Below the pieces are notes generated by a model that was not told the DNA's origin, did not search any database, and saw only the letters and a list, made by a program, of their open reading frames with translations. This document shows positions 1-11,400 of a stretch of DNA of 64,000 bases, in pieces; within the stretch, counting starts at the first letter, position 1, and every line of letters begins with the position of its first letter. Source of the DNA: Ridgeia piscesae (taxonomy: Eukaryota > Annelida > Polychaeta > Sabellida > Siboglinidae). The position numbers and the translations under genes are program-made. Where the stretch lies: the NCBI GenBank assembly GCA_025642075.2, contig JAODUO010000566.1, forward strand, positions 37,501 to 101,500, written 5' to 3'.

Positions 1-7
1 AACTCAC

Positions 8-1035
8 TTTGTTGTGCCATTGGTGTTCCATGCGCTTATAGACTTTTTCTCGAACAGCCACTTCAGGTCGCAGTCACAGCGCCACGGGTTGTCGTGGACA
101 TGAACTACTGGTTCATCACCGTGCCACGGGATGGAGTTCACGTCGAGGGTCGTTAGAAAGTTGAACTGCAGACTGAGCGCGCTCAGAACTGGCATATATT
201 TGAATGCAGCGGGTGAAATATCCGTCAGACGGTTGTAACTCAGATTCAGCGCCGTTAGATTGTTGTGCAGCCCGTTAAAAACAGTGCTCGAGATCGTCTT
301 TATTTTGTTATGTGACAATACAAGCGTGTTCAATTTGGAGAGACCACCGAAGTCGTCTTTTCCAATGTCAACAATCCAATTGTGTGACGCGTCCAACGAG
401 ATGAGTTCGCTTAGAAGACCTTTGCCCCCAGTCGCTGACGTCAGGCTGGTGATGTGATTGTGGGACAGATCCAGATCCTGCAGTTTGGTTAGTCCGTCAA
501 AGGCGTTTTCGCTTATCTCGTATATGCTGCACTGCGACAGCTTAAGCGTGCTCAACATTGGCATATGAGACCCACTAAAGATCCCACTTTGGAGATGGTA
601 CAGGGGGTTACCGTGTAAGACGAGTGTTGTCAGGGACGTGAGTCCGCTGAACATGTCAGGCCTCAATAATGCGATTGAGTTACCCGAGAGAATCAGCTTC
701 GTCAGCGACTTCAGGTGTTGAAACACATTGTCCTGTACCAGTTTAATCTCGTTGTTGGTCAAGATTAAATTCACCAGGTTGTCGTAGGCAATAGTCGTCA
801 ACGAGGTGATCTTGTTGTTGGCTATCGTCATGCTCGGAGCGTGCGGCAGGTTGGTGGGGATCGTCTTTAAGGCTACGTTGGTGCAGTTGACGGCAAACGG
901 CTCCTCGCGACACGTGCAGTTGTAGGGCATCGTAGTCGGACAGTGGACGGCCGCTGTCAAACTGACAGCAGACAACAGCCACACGCAACAGACGAGGCGA
1001 GGCAGCAGGGCGCCGCTTGTGCTTCGTTTATCCAT
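8..1035 (-). CDS. Leucine-rich repeat protein, 5' part (first coding exon)
   Basis: The exon encodes 342 complete codons. A hydrophobic signal peptide (about residues 1-29, ending near LTAA) is followed by an LRRNT cysteine cluster (C32, C40, C42, C51), about ten typical 24-residue LRRs (LxxLxLSxNxI pattern) and the start of an LRRCT cap (NPWRCDCDLKWLFEK). The second pair of LRRCT cysteines is missing, so the protein is not complete here. On the minus strand the frame meets TGA at 4-6, but this lies inside GTGAGTT (7-1), a good splice donor, so the exon most likely ends at base 8 (last codon split after AA) and the gene continues off the left edge. A TTTTTTCAG acceptor lies just upstream (exon border ~1048), so at least one 5' UTR exon is expected. 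Extracellular LRR proteins of this shape include Toll-like, Slit-like and SLRP-like families; I cannot tell which. The ATG at 1035-1033 is followed directly by the signal peptide. Confidence 0.85.
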
Positions 1036-1048
1036 GATGGGTCTGATT

Positions 1049-2500
1049 CTGAAAAAACGTACGGCCGGTTGAAATAATTAATGCGCATAAAGAATTGTCG
1101 ATACAATGCGGTGAAGCCATTAAATCCTAAGCCAAAAACGGAACTCAGAAATCATTTGAAAAGTTTTTCCGATCGTCAGTTTCGAAGAAGCACTCAGTTA
1201 CGCAATATTTATAAATCAGTAGACATCTGGCGTACTTGTTGTACCACGTGACAAAAAGGTCACAAAGATGACCTGAATGGCATTCTGCTACTTTCATTGC
1301 TACCGCTGCTGGTAGGCGTGTATAGGCCTATCTGTAGGCTAGCTTTACTAGGCCCTAAATGTGATATGCACTGAACATACACGATACGTACCAACCCAAT
1401 TTTCTTATTCTTAATTGGAAGCTGTTTTTAATTTTTAATACATTATCTCTTCACCACCGTTAACAACACACATTGGCCGTCAATAATCCCAAGGATTTGT
1501 GTTCACACGACAGTAATGGGGTTTATAACCCACGTCGCAAGCCACTCAGTCAATCCCGCCGGAGTTTAGCTTTCTAAGACGTCCTTCGAGAGCGCTAGAT
1601 ACGTGACCGCGGTGCACTGTGTGACTACAGATCAAACTTTCAACTACGACGAACCACTGGCATAAAACACGACGACTCTGCGATTCAGCGATGCGTTGAA
1701 TACGGAGCCACAGCCTGTGTGCGTCACGTCTCGCAGTGAACGACTTCTACCCCAACCGTAAACCCGTATACGTGTCTCGAACACAAACACATGCCCGTCC
1801 GAGCGGGTCTCTGCCCCTCTTACTCACCGAGACGCGATAGGATTTCAGCAATACTTCTTTCACGCGGCTTCAACGGCCTAGATCTAACTGCCACTCGACT
1901 GGAAGGTCACTTGTCGCTGTGCCTACCTAGGTCGCCTGTCAACCGCTGTCGGCCCGTGTAGTACGTACGTCAGACACACATCCGCCAGTACTCGCCAATG
2001 TACGTCCATGTAACACCGAGATACTGATCTGGAGACGAGGTATTGAACACTCGGTGCAACTGCCCGGACCCGGTTTTGATCTCGTGATACGCTTGTGCGT
2101 CACATGCAGGGCGCAACGACCCCGATCAGCGATAAGTCGATCAATTGTCGAACAATCTTTATACGCAGACCACAACGACTGGCCGATATAAAAGTTGTGT
2201 CGATGAAATATTACATAAAACTAACACACACCGCAACGAAACAGATGCAAACAAAATTGCAAATACGTACTTGCGTTAATCCGGTCGTAAGCATGCGATA
2301 CCACGCCCGTTTCTAGCCGGCGAACCGAGTAGCCGTGTATTTTGTTTGCTTTGTGGACTGCAAACAAATGACACAGGTAAACCCGCACGAATCGCCGGCT
2401 TTCGAGTAGTCATAATGGATTACTTCGACTGCCACTGGAATAACGGCGCCGCTTTAAGGTCAACATCTGTGGGCCCTATAAGGTGTTCAGCGGATTGGTA
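1049..2500. other. Region upstream of the LRR gene, no gene recognised
   Basis: No coding region recognisable by protein similarity. Open frames here are short and have no domain-like composition. It probably holds the 5' UTR exon(s) and promoter of the minus-strand LRR gene, because a 3' splice acceptor precedes that gene's coding exon. I could not place a transcription start. Confidence 0.4.
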
Positions 2501-3501
2501 CCGGTGTCATATAGAATATTGACCCAGGGGTAAAGTAACCCGCGGGTCACTATTCTATATAGAATAATGACCCCCGGGTCACTTTTCCATAGAATTTCAG
2601 TTATAGAAAAATGACCCGCCCTATAGAAAAATGACCCACCCCCATATTTTATGGATATATATTTGAAATAATGATTTTGATCATTATGTTAAATTACAGC
2701 ACATAACCAACTATTTCACTTAAAAAGATAATATCTAATGTTAAATTTAGGTTACCAAAAATGAAAACAAATTATGGTAGCAAATGTCATTGATATTAAA
2801 AAAGCCATCCCATTATTTTATTCTTTGGCAAGGGAGTCGGTGTATCCTATTATTTGGTGAACTTGGTAGTAAATCTCAACTGGTTTAGCAATTGCAGTTG
2901 ACTAGATGATGTAAACGGTTCACCAGGTTCACGGGTCAATATACTATACCATAGAAATATGACCTCTCTTACTGTAAAATATTTATTCGGTAATTATCAA
3001 ATGGATATTTACTGTAATGCCTGTACGAATCATACACCATCACATAACCTTATAAATTGCCAAATATTTTTTATAACATTGACTGTTATGAGCCACGGGT
3101 CAATATACTATGCCATAGAAATATGACCCCCCCCCCACCTTGTTTCATTTATCTAAGGCAGTTAGCAGAATGTTTCCCATGGAATTGGACACAAAATAAA
3201 ATACTGGTGTTGGTGCAAGTGTCAACAAAATATGCCAATTGAACATTGTCAGTTTAAAAAGATCTTTAATTGGAAAACAGTATTATGGCATAACAATAAT
3301 ATTATTAATGTACCAATCAAAGTGGAATGTTGCATAAATATCAACAAAACATTACTCTCAATGTGATTGCTACACAAAATAAAGATCCATAAAGAAACAA
3401 GGGGTGGGTCATTTTTCCATAGGGGGAGGTCAATTTTCTATTATAGTATTTTGACCCCCGGGTCACTTTTCTACGCGGGTCAATATACTATCTGACACCG
3501 G
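2501..3501. mobile_element. Non-autonomous DNA transposon with terminal inverted repeats (~1 kb)
   Basis: The left end reads CCGGTGTCATATAGAATATT and the right end is its near-complement (begins CCGGTGTCAGATAGTATATT on the minus strand). The similarity continues inward through TGACCC-type motifs for about 60 bp. Inside, variants of CACGGGTCAATATACTAT...CCATAGAAATATGACC recur (about 2931 and 3094), so the element is built partly of repeated subterminal blocks. There is no transposase reading frame. I could not define a clean target-site duplication: GTAC lies close to both ends but not symmetrically, so the superfamily is undetermined. Confidence 0.7.
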
Positions 3502-3649
3502 CATGTACGAGTGGCATTGTGCGATGTGTCTTTACGTCGACGGAGCAGTCACTCTCGTCGTACCTGTGCCGTGAGCTGTAACGTGTGGTGACAGTTGTCT
3601 CAGCCCGTACGCGGCCATACTGGGGAACTGAGCACATTAAACAACTAGA

Positions 3650-3945
3650 CCCTCGACCTTTCAAGCTTTCAAGATACACTTAAAATACACCTCTTCAAAC
3701 TGGAGTACGGCTGACATGATCTAGTCACGCTCTCGTTGTAATTACATTGCTGTACGTTAATAATTTATTAGTAATGCTTATTCATGTGTGAACTTTAAGT
3801 GTAATTTCTATGAGTTTATTTTTATTTGAATAAGTTCTTTTGTACTATTTTTATAATCTCTATTTTATCAAGCTCCCGGGCAAACATTTTATCTCCAATG
3901 GATTCGGGCACTACATAAATTCCGATATTGTTATTATTCTCGTTT
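3650..3945 (+). mobile_element. Probable 3' end of a CR1/L2-like LINE
   Basis: The plus strand reads through a short segment of the form FQxTLKxHLFKLEYG followed by a stop, then an AT-rich 3' tail with GGGCACTACATAAATTCC and a short (TTA)-like run. This is the usual look of the end of a CR1/L2-group LINE ORF2 and 3' UTR. It is only ~300 bp, has no reverse-transcriptase motifs, and is called from pattern recognition alone. Confidence 0.4.
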
Positions 3946-4341
3946 TGAGAGCGCCCCGAGCGATGTGTATTGGACCGTTGCGATATCGCTGCGACGAAGC
4001 TGAGGCTTTTTAACCTGTGGGCGGGGTGAACGTCAAAAGGCGCCTGTTAGAAGTCCTCGTATTTTGTTCCGCGGCTCTTCCACGTCTCCAATTTCACGCG
4101 TTTTTACAGCAACGCTGAATACTTTCCAGATGAACCGCCTCTTTTACCAACAGTGTGGCTCAACTAAGCAAACTTTCTCTGTAGTTGTTCCCAACGTCTA
4201 GAGCAAACGTCTGGCCTCTATAAACTCGAGGGCTGAGTCGGTGTAAACCAACATCTCAACTACTGTGTTGCACGACACTGAGAAGTGTTCCAACCGAAAC
4301 AAGGAATGAAAGGTCAACTGTGTTTGTATGTGGGTGTGTAT

Positions 4342-4342
<1 letters not shown>

Positions 4343-4434
<92 letters not shown>

Positions 4435-4530
4435 TGCGTGAGCTCGTGCGTGCGTGCGTGCGTGCGCGCTCGTGTGTGCGTGCGTGCGTGCGTGCGCGCG
4501 CGCGCTCGTGCGTGCGTGTGTGTGTGTCTG
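4343..4530. repeat. Compound (TG)n / (TGCG)n microsatellite
   Basis: About 74 bp of pure TG passes into roughly 110 bp of TGCG/GTGC tetranucleotides interrupted by CTCG. The alternating purine-pyrimidine sequence is Z-DNA-prone. The open frames over it on both strands are repeat artefacts. Confidence 0.95.
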
Positions 4531-4976
4531 CCCACAACTCGAACAAATGACTTCACATGTATGCACACAAACTCACAAACAATACCGTCGGTTCCATTCG
4601 ACTAGTGGCGAAGAGTAAATATAGTTAGAATTGCATTTCTATTCGAAATTGTCGGCGGCCTAGTGTCGATTCGTGTTTGCTGCGCCTCTGAGTAAACACG
4701 ATTGAAGCTCCTATTTAGTTACATACTTACAAGTTAACTACTCGCTGGTCCTGTAAGGCACTTGTCAATTCCAGTCTCGCCTGCTCTGTGCTTGTGCCCG
4801 GCTTCCTGGGAATGTCTTTCCGGACCATTCCTCAGCTCTGCATTATTATACACTTTTTAGTTTCTACTCAATTATGTAGGTAGATCGCGATCCGGTGTTG
4901 CATGTCAGAAGTAAGTTGTTATCTTAAAGTATGTTCCGGTTCGGTTTCGTCTATTGCGCGAGTTGTCGTGGACAAC

Positions 4977-5172
4977 GTCTTTTCCAAAGTCAACAATCCA
5001 ATTGTGTGACGCGTCCAACGAGATGAGTTCGCTTAGAAGACCTTTGCCCCCAGTCGCTGACGTCAGGCTGGTGATGTGATTGTGGGATAGATCCAGATCC
5101 TGCAGTTTGGTTAGTCCGTCAAAGGCGTTTTCGTTTATCTCGTATATGCTGCACTGTGCTCAACATAGGCAC
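4977..5172 (-). pseudogene. Partial duplicate of the LRR coding exon
   Basis: The ~196 bp are nearly identical to 355-565 of the LRR exon in the same orientation, with a handful of substitutions and one ~14-bp deletion near 5156. Similarity stops at both sides and there is no signal peptide or cap, so it is a truncated gene fragment. High identity suggests a recent event. Confidence 0.9.
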
Positions 5173-5238
5173 GTTATGGTGCATACATGTTACGAAACTC
5201 AGTTTGTTGTAATCCACATAGAAAAGGACGCTCCATAC

Positions 5239-5243
<5 letters not shown>

Positions 5244-5306
<63 letters not shown>

Positions 5307-5330
5307 TGTGTGTTTGTGTGTGTGTGTGAA
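5244..5330. repeat. (TG)n microsatellite
   Basis: About 85 bp of TG with a few TTTG interruptions at its right end. It directly follows the duplicated LRR fragment and precedes RTE debris. Confidence 0.95.
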
Positions 5331-5335
5331 TTGTC

Positions 5336-5433
5336 ATGAATAACATCAAACTAGACGTACAGGTGGATAGGAAAACATTGATGACCAAGAAGCCACCAAG
5401 TGTAGGTAACATGCAAATAGGATCAAAGAAGAT
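5336..5433 (+). mobile_element. RTE-type LINE fragment (plus orientation)
   Basis: It matches, with substitutions, the segment of the right-hand RTE element around 58940-59040 that joins the endonuclease C-terminus to the reverse-transcriptase linker (translates as NNIKLDV..., ending GSKKID). The minus-strand RTE copy next door carries its own version of the same segment (~7040-7140), so this is a separate insertion remnant. It ends in the (TA)n tract. Confidence 0.8.
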
Positions 5434-5439
5434 CGATAT

Positions 5440-5510
<71 letters not shown>
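5434..5510. repeat. (TA)n microsatellite
   Basis: About 77 bp of nearly pure TA between the plus-strand RTE fragment and the 3' tail of the minus-strand RTE copy. Confidence 0.95.
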
Positions 5511-5513
<3 letters not shown>

Positions 5514-7320
5514 TCATCATCATCATCAGCTTGTTCTTTGCTTAGCTGGTGAGTGCCCATGTTTCCGCGCCGTATGTCATTGCTGGAAGTACGCATGAAT
5601 TGTATACTTGTCTCTTCAAATATGTTCCAGTGTTATTCCTGAAGATGTCGATTTGCTTGGCGAAGGCTGTCCATCCGGCCGTGATTCTTCTTTGAATTTC
5701 CTTGTCTTGGTTTGTGTCTCTGGCGCTGTATCTCTTTCCTAGGTAGACGTAACTTTCAACGTTCTCGTTCTGAGTGTTGTTGACATATACTGATATGTCG
5801 TTTTCCATCATCACCTTTGTCTTCGACTTGTTCATCTTCATACCTTGATTTTCACTTTCATCAGCTAATTCTTGTAGCATTTGTTGTAGTTCGTATGGTG
5901 TATTAGCGCATATGAATATGTTGTCGGCGAGGCGAAGATAACTATTATAAGATATTCGCCGTTTACGTTCATGCCCCTGGTTTCCCAAGTCAGTCGTCGG
6001 AGTACATGCTTTCGAGTGCTGCCGAATACAGCCTGGGCGATATGGTATCTCCCTGTCGTACTCCTCGTCTGATGTTGATCGTGTTGCTTTGTTTGTATAA
6101 GTGGACTGTCATCGAGCTGTTGGTGTAAATATCCTTCAAGAGTTCCATGTACATATCTTCTATCCCCTGTTCTTGAAGCGAGGTCAGTACTGCTTCAGCT
6201 GGCACTGAGTCGAAGGCTTTCTCGTAGTCGACGAATGCGATGCAGAGTAAGATATAAAATTGTCTGCACTTCTCCTTCAGTTAGTTTACGACGTGGATGT
6301 GGTATTTCGTCGAGTATCTGCTTTTAAATCCAGCTTGCGCTCGTGGCTGGTTTTCGTCGAGCGTCTTCTTTATCAGTTTAGTTAGTATTTTCGTGAGTAC
6401 TTTAAAGATGTTTGATAGTAGACATATCGGTCTGTAATTCTTGAGGTCTTTCTTGTTTCCCTTCTTGAAGATTATCACCATTTTAAAGTACTTCCACTCT
6501 GTGGGTATTCGTCTTTCAGATAAGCATTTAGTGTACAGCCTTAGCAAGCGTCTTCGAGGTGGTATCGTCTCCTGCTTTCAATGTATCGATGTTTATATGG
6601 TCTTTGCCTGTTACTGTACCAATATTCATATATCGCAGTGCTGCTTCCATCTCCCACCATGTTATCTCTGGTACCTCTTCCGGGTCGGTGTGGATTGTGG
6701 TATTCTGTCACTGTCGTATAGCTCGGTGTAGAATTCCTCTATTCTTTCTATGATCTTATTTTGATGATGGAATTCTCTACCCTGTTTGTCTAGGAGTGTG
6801 ATTTGCCTCTCTTGATGTCGTCTTTTGCTTTCTTTTTGGTGGTCTTGCCTTTTTCTGCGTACTGTATTTGTTGTTTATCTTGACCGTTTTCCACCATTTT
6901 TCGTCGTTTCGTCATCAGCGCTCGTGTTGGTGACGATTTCAGTGGCTTGTTGAATGCCCTAGCTACTCTTGACGCGCATTCTTGGATCATGTCTATCGTG
7001 GTTTCGCTCATGGTCTCGACGTCGTCTTGTTCTTGTAGTGTATCAAATCGGTTTCTTAATTGGAGTTGGAATTCGATCTTCTTTGATCCTATTTGTGTGT
7101 ACCACCTACTCTTGGTGGCCTATTGGTCATCTTTTTTTTCTTTCCACTTGCAACTGTTGACTTGGTTGATGACTGTTATATCTGTGACGATGTCTAAGAT
7201 GTAGTCAATTTCGGTCTTCGTACACCGTTTGGGTTTTCCATGTCCATCTCCTCCCTGTTTTCTTCTTAAACATGGTAATCATGATTTTGTACTTTCTTGA
7301 TGTTGCCCATTCTCAAGTTC
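5511..7320 (-). mobile_element. RTE-type LINE, 5'-truncated and decayed
   Basis: Reading the minus strand from 7320 to 5511, successive broken frames give an RTE linker (MSETTIDMIQECASRVARAF), RT fingers ([22 protein letters not shown]), palm (RRGVRQGDTISPRLYSAALE), then LRLADNIF where the catalytic FADD motif should be, and the RTE-like C-terminus (NSCVLPAMTYGAETW). The 3' end is a short (TGA)n tail at 5511-5528, as is usual for RTE-clade LINEs. Several frameshifts and the FADD-to-LADN change show it is dead. (TA)n tracts abut both ends, which suggests insertion into a TA microsatellite. Confidence 0.9.
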
Positions 7321-7326
7321 TATATC

Positions 7327-7327
<1 letters not shown>

Positions 7328-7401
<74 letters not shown>
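7328..7401. repeat. (TA)n microsatellite
   Basis: About 74 bp of TA at the 5' (truncated) end of the minus-strand RTE copy, mirroring the TA tract at its 3' end. Confidence 0.95.
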
Positions 7402-7402
<1 letters not shown>

Positions 7403-7417
7403 GATAAGGCGACACAC

Positions 7418-8439
<1,022 letters not shown>

Positions 8440-8451
8440 TATTGTGGTGCA

Positions 8452-11400
8452 ATGACGCAGCTACGAGAAGGAAGAGGAAGAGCTGTGTTTACAGTAATTG
8501 ATGACAATGCCACGCCACTACCAGATGAACACAGTGACCAACTGCACTTCAAGAAGTCTGTGACTTCCACATTAGAGTATACATATCCCGTATGTGCACC
8601 ATCATTAATATGACGTTATCTTATTCTAACCATTGCCTTGCCTCTCCTTGACTAAATTCATTGCCTTTGAAACTGTTGTTCCTGCCTAAGTCTCTACAAT
8701 CTTTGATCAGCTCTCTCCCATTCCAGTTATTGTCTCTATCTGTTGCTGTACTCCAGGATCTCTGTGCTAATCCACTTCTGGCATCCATGTTATTGGTCAG
8801 CTACATCCGTTTTTTCACTAATCTGTGTGTTTTCTTGTTTCTTTATGTAGTAACAATTATCATCTGTTAAGAGCAACTTATCGTGTTTAGTTGGACTGTA
8901 ACATTTTAAAAACTTGTCCCTGACTTGTTATATTTAAACATGTTTTTAATCTACAGTTGAAACTGTTGTGTCCGTCGCTGGCAAGCTCCAGTAACTGTCA
9001 GTGGCTGTACCCCATCACATTCGGGGGTGGACTGGTGGAGGGTGACGTCATCACCCTGGAGGTGGAAGCAGGACCGGGCAGCTGTGTGCTGGTCACTACT
9101 CAGTCGTCAACAAAGGTTGGTCCAGTGGTCTCACTGACAGGGTGGCTCAGAATCCAGTATAAAATGATAAGTTCTTATCTAGCGCAGTATCCAGTCCACA
9201 GGACTGCTCAAAGTGCTTTACACTTTACTTCCCTGGCAGACATGTTCAACCAAACACCATGTCAACTTCTCTGGGAAGCATCCAGCCATGCTGCAATTAA
9301 TACGCGAAGATGCTCATACAAATATCAACCACTATCTATAGCCAGATACTCATTCATACATCTAGTGAACTGGAGCAATGTAGAGTGAAAAAAATTGCCC
9401 AAGGTTTAACATGCAACACAGGATACGAACCTTGGTTATCTTCAGTGAGAGACCAAAGCTCTACCCCTGAATCACTGGTCTCTACATATTATGTCTTCTT
9501 AATTTTGTTTTGTTTATTTACTGATTATTATCTACTTTCACTGTATTGTTAAAGTGTCTTTATGCTTGAAGCAGCCTGCTGTTAGGTGATGAAGATTGAT
9601 TTTATTGCATCACTTTTAATCTACCTTATCGTTGGAATACTCTTACCATAGGTGTTGGTCTGTGGTGAGTCAATGGAGGTTGTTTGACCAGGACACTCAG
9701 CACTTCATTGCTGTCAGTCACAACTTTGGAAGACGGAAATATTTCAGTAATATTTGACGGAATCTTCTTAGCTCTTGGTTACAACTTTTGAAGACAGGAG
9801 GATACTCAGGATAGTTTTCAGTTAAATTCCATAATTTGTGCCAAAGTCTCACTTGCAACTTTCAGTCATGCTACCAGAAGGTGGTTTCTCAGGGGTCAAC
9901 CACAACACAAAGCAGTTTCAACTCGGAGGTTGCAACTCAGATCATGCTCACCTTAAATATCTACATAGTTCTCAAAATATTGGGGGCTTCGTCCACCCCA
10001 GCACCTAAATTGCATTGCCTCTGTAGGTCCCTGGGGTAGATAATAATAATAGTAACGTTATTGTCCAGTTATAGAATGGATAAATATCCGGCACTTTGGA
10101 GGATGCATAAAAATCACAAAATATTTAAATAACATCACATAGTAATGCATGTGTACAGTAAAATCAAGTATATAAATATGTAAATGATAGTTGTAAAACT
10201 TGATCAAATACTGGAATAAATATGCTAAAAACAATATTATAAGATAAAACAACATTGCAGTGGCAATGGTAGGGACTGTGATATGTCGGTCAGTGGTTGA
10301 TTTTATGTTGCTGGTTCAAATACTTGATTTGACACGTTTGGTATTTATAGTTGGCATTCTGTATCTCCTTCTGGTTAGTGACACTCGTGGAGTATTGCAG
10401 GTGTTTCATTGCCTGGAGGAGAAAGAGACAACACAACACTTTGTGCTCCACCTTGGTCGTCGCTCCCTGATGGCCGTGCTTCCTGATCCCATTGTATGCT
10501 TCAAAGACGCTCGTTACAAACAGACTCAGGTACTGTCACTTCTCATTAGTATTTGATTAATTAATGATGCCAAATTAAAGATTTAGGTGCTGTCAGTTCA
10601 GCTTTTATTTCGGTTTTGAGTCCAACCTTATTTGTTAGCTTGTTATGCTTGTACTATCAAACATTCAGTTACAAATTTAATGATGTTTTTCAGCATGTGA
10701 ATATGACAACGAATTCAAATCTGCTACTTCTTGATTGGCTGACGGCTGGACGCATGGCTAGAGGGGAACTGTGGGATTTCACAAGGTACTTCTGTAGCGA
10801 TCAGGTTTTATTCATAGCATTTCAACCAGGATTGTTACTCTAACAGTTTGTTTATATTTCATATTAAGAAATAGAATATGCACATACACACTACTATCTG
10901 CACAGAAATAATTGTGCTTTTGCTTGTTTAAAAATGGCTGGTGTGGGTATGTCTACCAATGTCCACTGCTGATTGGTCAGTTGAATGGTCCATCATCCTC
11001 CATTGCAGTAGATAATGTGGATCAAGAAATATAATTGCAATGTTAATTTAAGTAAATAAATCAGGATTAAACATATTGCAATGTAGTGCAGTTATTAGTT
11101 AGATCAATCAGTCCTTTCAACACTTTGAAAATTTATACTTGGCTGACAAACTTTATGTTTGTACCTTCTGCATATTTCTTTAAACAGTCCTTTTATAACC
11201 TACAATGTACGAAACCCAGTTTTTATACATGTAGAATTGTTTAACGACATGGTGTACAAGAAAAAGAAAATGTTATTTACCATGATAAAACATTTCCCAT
11301 TTTCAGTTATGCAAGTGTGAATAATGTGACAGTTGACGGAGAGACTGTATTCCGTGATGCCATCCGGCTGTCTGACTCACCCTCTGTCTCCAAGAAGACT

